A stretch of DNA of 64,000 bases, taken from Mesostigma viride (lineage: Eukaryota > Streptophyta > Mesostigmatophyceae > Mesostigmatales > Mesostigmataceae). Under the pieces are notes generated by a model that was given only the letters and a program-made list of their open reading frames with translations, did no database searches and was not told where the DNA came from. The position numbers and the translations under genes are program-made. Location of the stretch: the NCBI GenBank assembly GCA_009746045.1, contig RPFO01000002.1, positions 249,501-313,500 on the forward strand, read 5' to 3'. Below are positions 41,821-56,085 of this stretch, one piece after another. Positions within the stretch are counted from its first letter, which is position 1. Every line of letters begins with the position of its first letter.

Positions 41821-44136
41821 GCACTCACCACTTTCACCAAATGCCATGTCGCCATTATATTGAGGAAAGCGAAGTATGCCCACTTGAAGCTGTGGTCTGC
41901 AGAACATTGACACAAAATATGCATGGTATTTCAAGCAATGAATGCTATGTGTCAGGCATCAATGTCTTTATTGTATCCAAATGTGGTTAGGACGGAGGTT
42001 TACATTGGTTGCTATTTTAAGACAATGGCGTATAACCAAACATTGCACACACTCAAGAGTGTACTTATGCTGAACTGGAAAGGAACATTAAACCCCAATA
42101 AGGTAGATATTTTTCTTTTACATTTTAATTTTTTATATACTACTTTATATAATATTATATTATATTATATTATATTATGCTATATTATGTTATATGAAAT
42201 AACATTAAAATTAACATAAAATTAAAATTATATATTAATTATAGTATATTATATAATTTATATTATATATTATATTCACGATGCTCTGTGTATTAATGAC
42301 ATATCAGACACACCTACATCACATCGCCTTGATGTTTCCGTTGTATGGGTCCGGTCGGGCGTTGGTAGCTGGTCGACAACAATTCTACATTTCCTAAAAA
42401 AAAATGCGACCGTGCCTACATTCGAAGGCGCGCTGTGGCTGACCTGAACTATCGGTGAACACCTCGGCGTCACTTGACCGGCCTAGGTTGACATTTCGGC
42501 AGAGTAACGCTGCTTAAAGGATCCTTGCGTAGTTCGCGCGATTTGGCTCTTTATATATGTTTTTGGAGACGACGAGCAAGCATCCGATTGGTCAGCCAAT
42601 TCCTGTCCAGTCCTCGGACAGTGTCCAATCCGGTGCTTGGGATCCAGAAAACGTGCTCGAGCCTGGCCACTCTGTCGCGGGCGCCGCGCTAGTGGCGTCG
42701 CGCCCAAACCTGACCAGGCCATAGGAAAGGGCGGGGGCGAATGCAAGAATTATTGTTATATCCTGACCTGTCCTGGGGAAGGTCCGGGGCGAATGCAAGA
42801 ATTAATATACCTGCGTATGCAACCAACACGGCCGATCCACATACATAATCCGACTGAGCTGGACGGTACGGACCAAATTTCGGTGCAAATTGAGGCCCAA
42901 AAGCTATGTCGGCATGGTGCGCGCACCCCTTGCGGTAGGGGCCATGGCGACTGCCTTTAGACGAAACGTGACAAATCTGGCACGCGGAAAGCAGAAATGC
43001 TCGATTGTTGGAGAAAATTAGTTACTGATTCTAATTTATGGCGGGATGGTTGCGATCTATAATGTCGCGGGCTTTTTTTCTTTGCCATCGGCAGGGGGGG
43101 TCCGGCCTGAATTTCTGTCGGGATGAATAAAGTATATTGGATGCCTGCCGGGTTGATTGTCGATTGTTGCCAGTTTTGATGGTCGTAAGGAAAGCTAGTT
43201 TAATGATGTTTCTAAAGCCGTAAAAATTCCCGCTGCTATCTTTACCTTTCCCGTCATTTTGCGGTAAGATAACATTAGCCCTGCGCGATGCGTACTGCCC
43301 AACCACTCCATGAAAGGGTGGACTTTCTTGTGCGCCTGGGCACGAATAAATGCCCGTTATGGTACGTTCTTGTGTTAAACGTCTTAAGCTTGCGTTTTCC
43401 TGCTTTCTTACCTCGTTGAGCGTAAGCTTTTTGCCTTCTTTCCGGCCAGATGCAGCCAGAAAGTTGCGGGTCCTGGCGCTGCATCGCTGGATTCCTGGGT
43501 GTCTTTTAGCTAGTTAATCGTCTGTGACGTGGCTGGCTTTCTGCAGCGCGTGGCCCGCAACCTGTCGGGAAGGTGTAATGCTTTTATTTCCATGCTTCTC
43601 TGAAATTTCTTTTGCTTTATAGACAGTTGTGTTCGAGGAAATTCACGCGGTCTTCCTAAGCAGCGGCATCATTTTCCCCAGACACTGACGAGCTGGCACC
43701 TGTCTCCTAAAGAGAGCGGCTCGTGCTTGTTAGAAAGGAGGCAGTGTGCATTTTGCGGGACACAATGCTTTGGTGGCACATGCGTCAGGTAGGCTGTTCC
43801 AATGGTCTCTTCACCTTTCCCACTGAGTAAATGTTAGCATTTGTCATGCTAACCAGAGCAGCTAGCCACAGGTTGGCTGGATAAAAAGTCAGCTTATTTT
43901 CTCTTTATATACTGCGTGTGTGGTCCTCCACGTGTCCGGCTTGTTGGGCATTTTGGAAGAGGGTTTATAATGTGTTGTTGGGTGGAACAACTTGGTTGTT
44001 GGCACAAAATCACACATTATTAGCCTGAGATAGGCATGACATATGCTGCTCAGGCGTGTCGTCCTACCAGCCTTGTTGTTAAGGGTAGACTCACAAGGCT
44101 GGCTGTGCCGATGGAGGGGTGGGGCGTGCTAGCCCC
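41821..44136. other. No gene recognised; AT-rich tract
   Basis: A TATAT/ATTAT low-complexity tract spans ~42125-42290. GGGGCGAATGCAAGAATTA is repeated near 42733 and 42787 within a partial duplication that includes CCTGACC. The remainder shows only short open frames without motifs. Confidence 0.35.
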
Positions 44137-44897
44137 CCCCACACCCACGCATGCATGCTAGCCCACCCCCACACCCACGCATGCATGCTAGCCCCGGCCC
44201 CGGCCCCCCCACACCCACGCATGCATGCTAGCCCCCCCCACACCCACGCATGCATGCTAGCCCACACTCACACCCACGCATGCATGCTAGCCCACCCCCA
44301 CACCCACGCATGCATGCTAGCCCCCCCACACACCCACGCATGCATGCCAGCCCCCCCACACACCCACGCATGCATGACCGCCCCCCCCACACCCACGCAT
44401 GCATGCTAGCCCACCCCCACACCCACGCATGCATGCTAGCCCCCCCACACACCCACGCATGGATGCCAGCCCCCACACACACCCACGCATGCATGACAGC
44501 CCCCCCACACACCCACGCATGCATGCTAGCCCCCCACACACACCCACGCATGCATGCCAGCCCCCATACACACCCACGCATGCATGCCAGCCCCCCCCCA
44601 CACTTACGCATGCATGCTAGCCCCCCACACACACCCACGCATGCATGCCAGCCCCCCCCACACCCACGCATGCATGCCAGCCCCCCCCCACACTTACGCA
44701 TGCATGCTAGCCCCCCACACACACCCACGCATGCATGCCAGCCCCCCCCACACCCACGCATGCAGGCTAGCCCAACCCCACACCCACGCATGCATGCCAG
44801 CCCACCCCCACACCCACACGTGCATGCCAGCCCACCCCCACACCCACGCATGCATGCCAGCCCACCCCCACACCCACGCGTGCATGCCAGCCCACCC
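44137..44897. repeat. 30-bp satellite, about 25 copies
   Basis: Units of ~29-31 bases with CCCACACCCACGCATGCATG then CTAGCC or CCAGCC. Variation is mostly in the C-run length and at the CTAGC/CCAGC/GACCG position. Each unit contains the alternating purine-pyrimidine stretch GCATGCATGC. Long open frames on both strands (MHACVGVWGG-like or HPRMHASPP-like peptides) are products of the period. Confidence 0.95.
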
Positions 44898-47800
44898 CTA
44901 GCTTGAGCGTGCTTGTAAAGTTTTTGCATGGTTTATTAAAATGAGTGGAATATGTATTTATTGCATTAAATGTTAATTTTATTGATCATGAATGAAAATG
45001 GTCAACATTGCCGAAGTGCCCCTAAATTGCTCAATATTGTGTGCTCAAGAATTCAATGAGGATTGTCATCATGGAAACCCGCACAAATTCACGATTCCGG
45101 GCATGCATGTGAAAGTATCAAGAACAATTTTCAATTAAGAATGGTATCTCATTGTTCCATGAATCAATATGACTCCATGTACGTAGACAAGCCATGATGA
45201 CCCCATGGGAGCCTGAATCCTCATCATTAAATACATAAATGCCACCCATGTACGTAGACGGGCCATGATGACACCAATGGAGCCTGAATCCTCATCATTA
45301 ATTACATAAATGCCAACCATGTACATACACGGGCAATGATGACACCATGGGAGCCTGAATCCTCATCATTAATTACATAAATGCCAACCATGTACGTAGG
45401 CCAGCCATGATGACACTGTGGGAGCCTGAATCCTCATCATTAATTTCATACATGCCAACAACACGTAGACGGGCCATAATGACACCACGGGAGCCTGAAT
45501 CCTGATCATTTTTTTTTCTTTGACATCCATGTACGTAGGCCAGCCATGATGACACCATGGGAGCCTGAATCCTCATCATTTTTTTTCTGAGACATCCATG
45601 TACGTAGGCCAGCCATGATGACACCATGGGAGCCTGAATCCTCATCATTTTTTTTCTGAGACATCCATGTACGTAGGCCAGCCATGATGACACCATGGGA
45701 GCCTGAATCCTCATCATTAAATACATACATGCCATCCATGTACGTAGACAGGCCATGACATCTGACACCATGGGAGCCTGAATCCTCATCATTTACTATT
45801 CCTTGACATCCATGTACGTAGACGGGCCATGATGACACCATGGGAGCCTGAATCCTCTTCATTTTTTTTTCTTTGACATCCATGTACATACGTAGGCCAG
45901 CCATGATGACACCAATGGAGCCTGAATCCTCATCATTAATTACATACATAAATGCCATGATCATCAATGACCCCATGGGAGCCTGAATCCTCATCATTAA
46001 ATACATAAATGCCACGGTCCATGTACGTAGACGGGCCATGATGACACCAATGGAGCCTGAATCCTCATCATTAATTACATAAATGCCAACCATGTACATA
46101 CACGGGCAATGATGACACCATGGGAGCCTGAATCCTCATCATTAATTACATAAATGCCAACCATGTACGTAGGCCAGCCATGATGACACTATGGGAGCCT
46201 GAATCCTCATCATTCATTTCATACATGCCAACAACACGTAGACGGGCCATAATGACACCACGGGAGCCTGAATCCTCATCATTTTTTTTTCTTTGACATC
46301 CATGTACGTAGGCCAGCCATGATGACACCATGGGAGCCTGAATCCTCATCATTTTTTTTCTGAGACATCCATGTACGTAGGCCAGCCATGATGACACCAT
46401 GGGAGCCTGAATCCTCATCATTAAATACATACATGCCATCCATGTACGTAGACAGGCCATGATGACACCATGGGAGCCTGAATCCTCATCATTTACTATT
46501 CCTTGACATCCATGTACGTAGACGGGCCATGATGACACCATGGGAGCCTGAATCCTCATCATTTTTTTTTCTTTGACATCCATGTACATACGTAGGCCAG
46601 CCATGATGACACCAATGGAGCCTGAATTCTCATCATTAATTACATACATGCCATCCATGTACGTAGACAGGCCATGACATCTGACACCATGGGAGCCTGA
46701 ATCCTCATCATTTACTATTCCTTGACATCCATGTACGTAGACGGGCCATGATGACACCATGGGAGCCTGAATCCTCATCATTTTTTTTTCTTTGACATCC
46801 ATGTACATACGTAGGCCAGCCATGATGACACCAATGGAGCCTGAATCCTCATCATTAATTACATACATAAATGCCAACCATGTACATACACGGGCAATGA
46901 TGACACCAATGGAGCCTGAATCCTCATCATTAATTACATAAATGGCAACCATGTACATACACGGGCAATGATGACACCATGGGAGCCTGAATCCTCATCA
47001 TTTTTTTTTTCTTTGACATCCATGTACATACGTAGGCCAGCCATGATGACACCAATGGAGCCTGAATCCTCATCATTAATTACATACATGCCATCCATGT
47101 ACGTAGACAAGCCATGATGACCCCATGGGAGCCTGAATCCTCATCATTAATTACATACATGCCATCCATGTACGTAGACAGGCCATGATGACACCATGGG
47201 AGCCTGAATCCTCATCATTTACTATTCCTTGACATCCATGTACGTAGGCCAGCCATGGAGACACCATGGGAGCCTGAATCCTCCTCATTAATTACATAAA
47301 TGCCAACCATGTACGTAGACAAGCCATGATGACCCCATGGGAGCCTGAATCCTCATCATTAATTACATAAATGCCATCCATGTACGTAGACGGGCCATGA
47401 TGACACCATGGGAGCCTGAATCCTCATCATTTACTATTCCTTGACATCCATGTACGTAGGCCAGCCATGGAGACACCATGGGAGCCTGAATCCTCCTCAT
47501 TAATTACATAAATGCCAACCATGTACGTAGACAAGCCATGATGACCCCATGGGAGCCTGAATCCTCATCATTAATTACATAAATGCCATCCATGTAAGTA
47601 GACGGGCCATGATGACACCATGGGAGCCTGAATCCTCCTCATTAATTACATAAATGCCAACCATGTACGTAGACAAGCCATGATGACACCATGGGAGCCT
47701 GAATCCTCATCATTAATTACATAAATGCCATCCATGTACGTAGACGGGCCATGATGACACCATGGGAGCCTGAATCCTCATCATTAATTACATAAATGCC

Positions 47801-49320
47801 AACCATGTACGTAGGCCAGCCATGGAGACACCATGGGAGCCTGAATCCTCATCATTAATTACATACATGCCAACAATGTAGGTAGACAAGCCATGATGAC
47901 ACCATGGGAGCCTGAATCCTCATCATTTATTTTATGAGACATCCATGTACGTAGGCCAGCCATGATGACACCATGGGAGCCTGAATCCTCATCATTTCTT
48001 TTTCTTTGACATCCATGTACGTAGGCCAGCCATGATGACACCATGGGAGCCTGAATCCTCCTCATTAATTACATACATGCCATCCATGTACGTAGACGGG
48101 CCATGATGACACCATGGGAGCCTGAATCCTCATCATTTACTATTCCTTGACATCCATGTACGTAGGCCAGCCATGGAGACACCATGGGAGCCTGAATCCT
48201 CATCATTAATTACATAAATGCCAACCATGTACGTAGACAAGCCATGATGACACCATGGGAGCCTGAATCCTCCTCATTAATTACATAAATGCCAACCATG
48301 TACGTAGACAAGCCATGATGACACCATGGGAGCCTGAATCCTCATCATTAATTACATACATGCCATTCATGTACGTAGGCCAGCCATGGAGACACCATGG
48401 GAGCCTGAATCCTCATCATTTACTATTCCTTGACATCCATGTACGTAGGCCAGCCATGGAGACACCATGGGAGCCTGAATCCTCCTCATTAATTACATAA
48501 ATGCCAACCATGTACGTAGACAAGCCATGATGACCCCATGGGAGCCTGAATCCTCATCATTAATTACATAAATGCCATCCATGTACGTAGACGGGCCATG
48601 ATGACACCATGGGAGCCTGAATCCTTATCATTTACTATTCCTTGACATCCATGTACGTAGGCCAGCCATGGAGACACCATGGGAGCCTGAATCCTCATCA
48701 TTAATTACATAAATGCCAACCATGTACGTAGACAAGCCATGATGACACCATGGGAGCCTGAATCCTCCTCATTAATTACATAAATGCCAACCATGTACGT
48801 AGACAAGCCATGATGACACCATGGGAGCCTGAATCCTCATCATTAATTACATACATGCCATCCATGTACGTAGACAGGCCATGATGACACCATGGGAGCC
48901 TGAATCCTCATCATTTACTATTCCTTGACATCCATGTACGTAGGCCAGCCATGGAGACACCATGGGAGCCTGAATCCTCCTCATTAACTACATAAATGCC
49001 AACCATGTACGTAGACAAGCCATGATGACACCATGGGAGCCTGAATCCTCATCATTTACTATTCCTTGACATCCATGTACGTAGGCCAGCCATGATGACA
49101 CCAATGGAGCCTGAATCCTCCTCGTTAATTACATAAATGCCAACCATGTACGTAGACAAGCCATGATGACCCCATGGGAGCCTGAATCCTCATCATTTAC
49201 TATTCCTTGACATCCATGTACGTAGACGGGCCATGATGACACCATGGGAGCCTGAATCCTCATCATTTACTATTCCTTGACATCCATGTACGTAGGCCAG
49301 CCATGATGACACCAATGGAG

Positions 49321-49358
49321 CCTGAATCCTCTTCATTTTCTTAATGAGAGGATTCAGG
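49321..49358. other. Fold-back hairpin inside the satellite (unit 1)
   Basis: CCTGAATCCTCTTCATT is followed, after TTCTT, by AATGAGAGGATTCAGG, its reverse complement with one base missing. Normal monomers do not contain the inverted piece. Confidence 0.92.
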
Positions 49359-52300
49359 TTACATAAATGCCAACCATGTAGGTAGACAAGCCATGATGAC
49401 ACCATGGGAGCCTGAATCCTCATCATTTACTATTCCTTGACATCCATGTACGTAGGCCAGCCATGGAGACACCATGGGAGCCTGAATCCTCCTCATTAAT
49501 TACATAAATGCCAACCATGTACGTAGACAAGCCATGATGACCCCATGGGAGCCTGAATCCTCATCATTAATTACATAAATGCCATCCATGTAAGTAGACG
49601 GGCCATGATGACACCATGGGAGCCTGAATCCTCCTCATTAATTACATAAATGCCAACCATGTACGTAGACAAGCCATGATGACACCATGGGAGCCTGAAT
49701 CCTCATCATTAATTACATAAATGCCATCCATGTACGTAGACGGGCCATGATGACACCATGGGAGCCTGAATCCTCATCATTAATTACATAAATGCCATTC
49801 ATGTACGTAGGCCAGCCATGGAGACACCATGGGAGCCTGAATCCTCATCATTAATTACATACATGCCAACAATGTAGGTAGACAAGCCATGATGACACCA
49901 TGGGAGCCTGAATCCTCATCATTTATTTTATGAGACATCCATGTACGTAGGCCAGCCATGATGACACCATGGGAGCCTGAATCCTCATCATTTCTTTTTC
50001 TTTGACATCCATGTACGTAGGCCAGCCATGATGACACCATGGGAGCCTGAATCCTCCTCATTAATTACATACATGCCATCCATGTACGTACACGGGCCAT
50101 GATGACACCATGGGAGCCTGAATCCTCCTCATTTACTATTCCTTGACATCCATGTACGTAGACGGGCCATGATGACACCATGGGAGCCTGAATCCTCATC
50201 ATTTTTTTTTCTTTGACATCCATGTACATACGTAGGCCAGCCATGATGACACCAATGGAGCCTGAATCCTCATCATTAATTACATACATAAATGCCATGA
50301 TCATCAATGACCCCATGGGAGCCTGAATCCTCATCATTAAATACATAAATGCCACGGTCCATGTACGTAGACGGGCCATGATGACACCAATGGAGCCTGA
50401 ATCCTCATCATTAATTACATAAATGCCAACCATGTACATACACGGGCAATGATGACACCATGGGAGCCTGAATCCTCATCATTAATTACATAAATGCCAA
50501 CCATGTACGTAGGCCAGCCATGATGACACTATGGGAGCCTGAATCCTCATCATTAATTTCATACATGCCAACAACACGTAGACGGGCCATAATGACACCA
50601 CGGGAGCCTGAATCCTCATCATTTTTTTTTCTTTGACATCCATGTACGTAGGCCAGCCATGATGACACCATGGGAGCCTGAATCCTCATCATTTTTTTTC
50701 TGAGACATCCATGTACGTAGGCCAGCCATGATGACACCATGGGAGCCTGAATCCTCATCATTAAATACATACATGCCATCCATGTACGTAGACAGGCCAT
50801 GATGACACCATGGGAGCCTGAATCCTCATCATTTACTATTCCTTGACATCCATGTACGTAGACGGGCCATGATGACACCATGGGAGCCTGAATCCTCATC
50901 ATTTTTTTTTCTTTGACATCCATGTACATACGTAGGCCAGCCATGATGACACCAATGGAGCCTGAATTCTCATCATTAATTACATACATGCCATCCATGT
51001 ACGTAGACAGGCCATGACATCTGACACCATGGGAGCCTGAATCCTCATCATTTACTATTCCTTGACATCCATGTACGTAGACGGGCCATGATGACACCAT
51101 GGGAGCCTGAATCCTCATCATTTTTTTTTCTTTGACATCCATGTACATACGTAGGCCAGCCATGATGACACCAATGGAGCCTGAATCCTCATCATTAATT
51201 ACATACATAAATGCCAACCATGTACATACACGGGCAATGATGACACCAATGGAGCCTGAATCCTCATCATTAATTACATAAATGGCAACCATGTACATAC
51301 ACGGGCAATGATGACACCATGGGAGCCTGAATCCTCATCATTTTTTTTTTCTTTGACATCCATGTACATACGTAGGCCAGCCATGATGACACCAATGGAG
51401 CCTGAATCCTCATCATTAATTACATACATGCCATCCATGTACGTAGACAAGCCATGATGACCCCATGGGAGCCTGAATCCTCATCATTAATTACATACAT
51501 GCCATCCATGTACGTAGACAGGCCATGATGACACCATGGGAGCCTGAATCCTCATCATTTACTATTCCTTGACATCCATGTACGTAGGCCAGCCATGGAG
51601 ACACCATGGGAGCCTGAATCCTCCTCATTAATTACATAAATGCCAACCATGTACGTAGACAAGCCATGATGACCCCATGGGAGCCTGAATCCTCATCATT
51701 AATTACATAAATGCCATCCATGTACGTAGACGGGCCATGATGACACCATGGGAGCCTGAATCCTCATCATTTACTATTCCTTGACATCCATGTACGTAGG
51801 CCAGCCATGGAGACACCATGGGAGCCTGAATCCTCCTCATTAATTACATAAATGCCAACCATGTACGTAGACAAGCCATGATGACCCCATGGGAGCCTGA
51901 ATCCTCATCATTAATTACATAAATGCCATCCATGTAAGTAGACGGGCCATGATGACACCATGGGAGCCTGAATCCTCCTCATTAATTACATAAATGCCAA
52001 CCATGTACGTAGACAAGCCATGATGACACCATGGGAGCCTGAATCCTCATCATTAATTACATAAATGCCATCCATGTACGTAGACGGGCCATGATGACAC
52101 CATGGGAGCCTGAATCCTCATCATTAATTACATAAATGCCATTCATGTACGTAGGCCAGCCATGGAGACACCATGGGAGCCTGAATCCTCATCATTAATT
52201 ACATACATGCCAACAATGTAGGTAGACAAGCCATGATGACACCATGGGAGCCTGAATCCTCATCATTTATTTTATGAGACATCCATGTACGTAGGCCAGC

Positions 52301-53658
52301 CATGATGACACCATGGGAGCCTGAATCCTCATCATTTCTTTTTCTTTGACATCCATGTACGTAGGCCAGCCATGATGACACCATGGGAGCCTGAATCCTC
52401 CTCATTAATTACATACATGCCATCCATGTACGTACACGGGCCATGATGACACCATGGGAGCCTGAATCCTCATCATTTACTATTCCTTGACATCCATGTA
52501 CGTAGGCCAGCCATGGAGACACCATGGGAGCCTGAATCCTCATCATTAATTACATAAATGCCAACCATGTACGTAGACAAGCCATGATGACACCATGGGA
52601 GCCTGAATCCTCCTCATTAATTACATAAATGCCAACCATGTACGTAGACAAGCCATGATGACACCATGGGAGCCTGAATCCTCATCATTAATTACATACA
52701 TGCCATCCATGTACGTAGACAGGCCATGATGACACCATGGGAGCCTGAATCCTCATCATTTACTATTCCTTGACATCCATGTACGTAGGCCAGCCATGGA
52801 GACACCATGGGAGCCTGAATCCTCCTCATTAATTACATAAATGCCAACCATGTACGTAGACAAGCCATGATGACCCCATGGGAGCCTGAATCCTCATCAT
52901 TAATTACATAAATGCCATCCATGTACGTAGACGGGCCATGATGACACCATGGGAGCCTGAATCCTTATCATTTACTATTCCTTGACATCCATGTACGTAG
53001 GCCAGCCATGGAGACACCATGGGAGCCTGAATCCTCATCATTAATTACATAAATGCCAACCATGTACGTAGACAAGCCATGATGACACCATGGGAGCCTG
53101 AATCCTCCTCATTAATTACATAAATGCCAACCATGTACGTAGACAAGCCATGATGACACCATGGGAGCCTGAATCCTCATCATTAATTACATACATGCCA
53201 TCCATGTACGTAGACAGGCCATGATGACACCATGGGAGCCTGAATCCTCATCATTTACTATTCCTTGACATCCATGTACGTAGGCCAGCCATGATGACAC
53301 CATGGAGCCTGAATCCTCCTCATTAATTACATAAATGCCAACCATGTACGTAGACAAGCCATGATGACACCATGGGAGCCTGAATCCTCATCATTTACTA
53401 TTCCTTGACATCCATGTACGTAGGCCAGCCATGATGACACCATGGAGCCTGAATCCTCCTCGTTAATTACATAAATGCCAACCATGTACGTAGACAAGCC
53501 ATGATGACCCCATGGGAGCCTGAATCCTCATCATTTACTATTCCTTGACATCCATGTACGTAGACGGGCCATGATGACACCATGGGAGCCTGAATCCTCA
53601 TCATTTACTATTCCTTGACATCCATGTACGTAGGCCAGCCATGATGACACCAATGGAG

Positions 53659-53696
53659 CCTGAATCCTCTTCATTTTCTTAATGAGAGGATTCAGG
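53659..53696. other. Fold-back hairpin inside the satellite (unit 2)
   Basis: Identical to the hairpin at 49321-49358 and displaced by one higher-order unit (4338 bases), so it was copied with the unit. Confidence 0.92.
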
Positions 53697-55018
53697 TTAC
53701 ATAAATGCCAACCATGTAGGTAGACAAGCCATGATGACACCATGGGAGCCTGAATCCTCATCATTTACTATTCCTTGACATCCATGTACGTAGGCCAGCC
53801 ATGGAGACACCATGGGAGCCTGAATCCTCCTCATTAATTACATAAATGCCAACCATGTACGTAGACAAGCCATGATGACCCCATGGGAGCCTGAATCCTC
53901 ATCATTAATTACATAAATGCCATCCATGTAAGTAGACGGGCCATGATGACACCATGGGAGCCTGAATCCTCCTCATTAATTACATAAATGCCAACCATGT
54001 ACGTAGACAAGCCATGATGACACCATGGGAGCCTGAATCCTCATCATTAATTACATAAATGCCATCCATGTACGTAGACGGGCCATGATGACACCATGGG
54101 AGCCTGAATCCTCATCATTAATTACATAAATGCCATTCATGTACGTAGGCCAGCCATGGAGACACCATGGGAGCCTGAATCCTCATCATTAATTACATAC
54201 ATGCCAACAATGTAGGTAGACAAGCCATGATGACACCATGGGAGCCTGAATCCTCATCATTTATTTTATGAGACATCCATGTACGTAGGCCAGCCATGAT
54301 GACACCATGGGAGCCTGAATCCTCATCATTTCTTTTTCTTTGACATCCATGTACGTAGGCCAGCCATGATGACACCATGGGAGCCTGAATCCTCCTCATT
54401 AATTACATACATGCCATCCATGTACGTACACGGGCCATGATGACACCATGGGAGCCTGAATCCTCCTCATTTACTATTCCTTGACATCCATGTACGTAGA
54501 CGGGCCATGATGACACCATGGGAGCCTGAATCCTCATCATTTTTTTTTCTTTGACATCCATGTACATACGTAGGCCAGCCATGATGACACCAATGGAGCC
54601 TGAATCCTCATCATTAATTACATACATAAATGCCATGATCATCAATGACCCCATGGGAGCCTGAATCCTCATCATTAAATACATAAATGCCACGGTCCAT
54701 GTACGTAGACGGGCCATGATGACACCAATGGAGCCTGAATCCTCATCATTAATTACATAAATGCCAACCATGTACATACACGGGCAATGATGACACCATG
54801 GGAGCCTGAATCCTCATCATTAATTACATAAATGCCAACCATGTACGTAGGCCAGCCATGATGACACTATGGGAGCCTGAATCCTCATCATTAATTTCAT
54901 ACATGCCAACAACACGTAGACGGGCCATAATGACACCACGGGAGCCTGAATCCTCATCATTTTTTTTTCTTTGACATCCATGTACGTAGGCCAGCCATGA
55001 TGACACCATGGGAGCCTG

Positions 55019-55761
55019 TGTCAGCCGTAGTGGGCCAAGGCAGTCTCGGCACTAGTTTTTGGCTGTGAGTTAGCCTAATTAGTGGGACGACACAACTGTA
55101 CTTATCCAGACTATTTAATTCGGGTTACGGATTTTTAGTGCTGCGTTTCAGGTCCGAGATACTGTACGGATCATACTTTTGAGACCCGTTGTAATTGTTT
55201 TTGGGTCCGGACTATATGTGGAGTGCTACAAAATATTGTACCGGTGCTGGTGTGGCACCGACGGTACATTTTGGATTGCTTATGCTGCCACCGTACGTTA
55301 TGCAGCAGGATCCGCGCTTCGCGCAGATCTTAGGGACGTTGGTACTGTTTCTGGTTTTTCACCTATGTGAGTGATTTTGTCTAAGTCCGAGCTTGTGGCG
55401 CATGTCTGAGAAAGAAATCATAAGAATGGTAGAGTATCAGACGCGGCGCAACTTTTCAGTCCTTTGTGCATGTATGCATGCACATGTGTGCTTGAATGCA
55501 TCCGACCACCTAGAACGCGCCGCCACGTATCGTACGGCTGTGATCTGTTTGTGTCGTGACCTGTCCTTTGGGCGGCGTAGCATTTAGCCTAGGCACTGCT
55601 CCTTGGCAACTCACGCTCATGCCTTATTTTCACACGTTTTTCACCATGAAGGACGTGAACAGTGGGCGTCGGCATTTGTGAATTAATGCTTGTCTTTTAA
55701 GCGTTATTTAATAACCAAGATCAATTTCCTCCGATCACCTTGGTTCAGTGCAAATGCAACA
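55019..55761 (+). repeat. 5' LTR, 743 bp
   Basis: Begins TG and ends CA. It differs from the 3' LTR at two positions by eye. It should carry the element's promoter; no TATA box is claimed. A 63-codon frame inside both LTRs is not supported as a gene. Confidence 0.95.
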
Positions 55762-55773
55762 TGGTATCGAGTT
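55762..55773 (+). promoter_or_regulatory. Primer binding site
   Basis: TGGTATCGAGTT directly follows the 5' LTR. Its first seven bases equal the TGGTATC start of the usual Copia primer site, which pairs with the 3' end of initiator methionine tRNA. The rest differs from the plant consensus and may fit the alga's own tRNA. Confidence 0.8.
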
Positions 55774-56085
55774 AATGGCTTATTTTTGAGTAAGAAATCT
55801 GGGTTTTTTCCTAGGTTCTTCACTCTTTGGTCAAGGAAGCTTGTGTGGGGACGCCCAAATATTTTTGCAAGCTTGGACTGCGCCATTTCTTCGCCTTTCT
55901 GAAGAGTGCCACTTTCTCTGGGAGAGTGGTGTGATTTCTGGTCTGAGAAGGACACCTCCCTTCTTGTTACTGTTTTATTGGAAGGAGTAAGACCTCAAGG
56001 CCAGAGGCATCCAAGGAGGTGTTCCCTGAGTTGGTTTCTAATTGAAACGTTTTTTGGATTTGCTTTTCTGGAAGCTTCTTGGTGC

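Larger units (their letters stand above)
45173..55018. repeat. ~70-bp satellite with ~4.34-kb higher-order units (left part)
   Basis: Monomers of mostly 70-71 bases carry CCATGATGACACCATGGGAG then CCTGAATCCTCATCATT, alternating linkers (AATTACATAAATGCC, TACTATTCCTTGACATCC or T-runs with CTTTGACATCC) and ATGTACGTAG. Marked variants recur at fixed distance: 46146/50486/54824 (4340 and 4338 bases), 47859/52199, 49193/53531 and 49855/54193. So there are two complete higher-order units of ~61 monomers each (46146-50485, 50486-54823), preceded by ~970 bases of a partial unit. Minus-strand frames such as NDEDSGSHGVIMAGLRTWMS arise from the period and are not considered genes. Confidence 0.97.

Noticed and set aside
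44119-44929. Possible CRISPR array or His/Pro-rich repeat protein at the 30-bp satellite
   Set aside because: There are no unique spacers between repeats; whole units repeat head to tail. The protein reading exists in several frames on both strands. The genome is eukaryotic.
55179-55587. Short open frames inside the LTRs (63-64 aa, duplicated in the 3' LTR)
   Set aside because: They are identical in both LTRs because the LTRs are identical, and show no domain or conserved start context.
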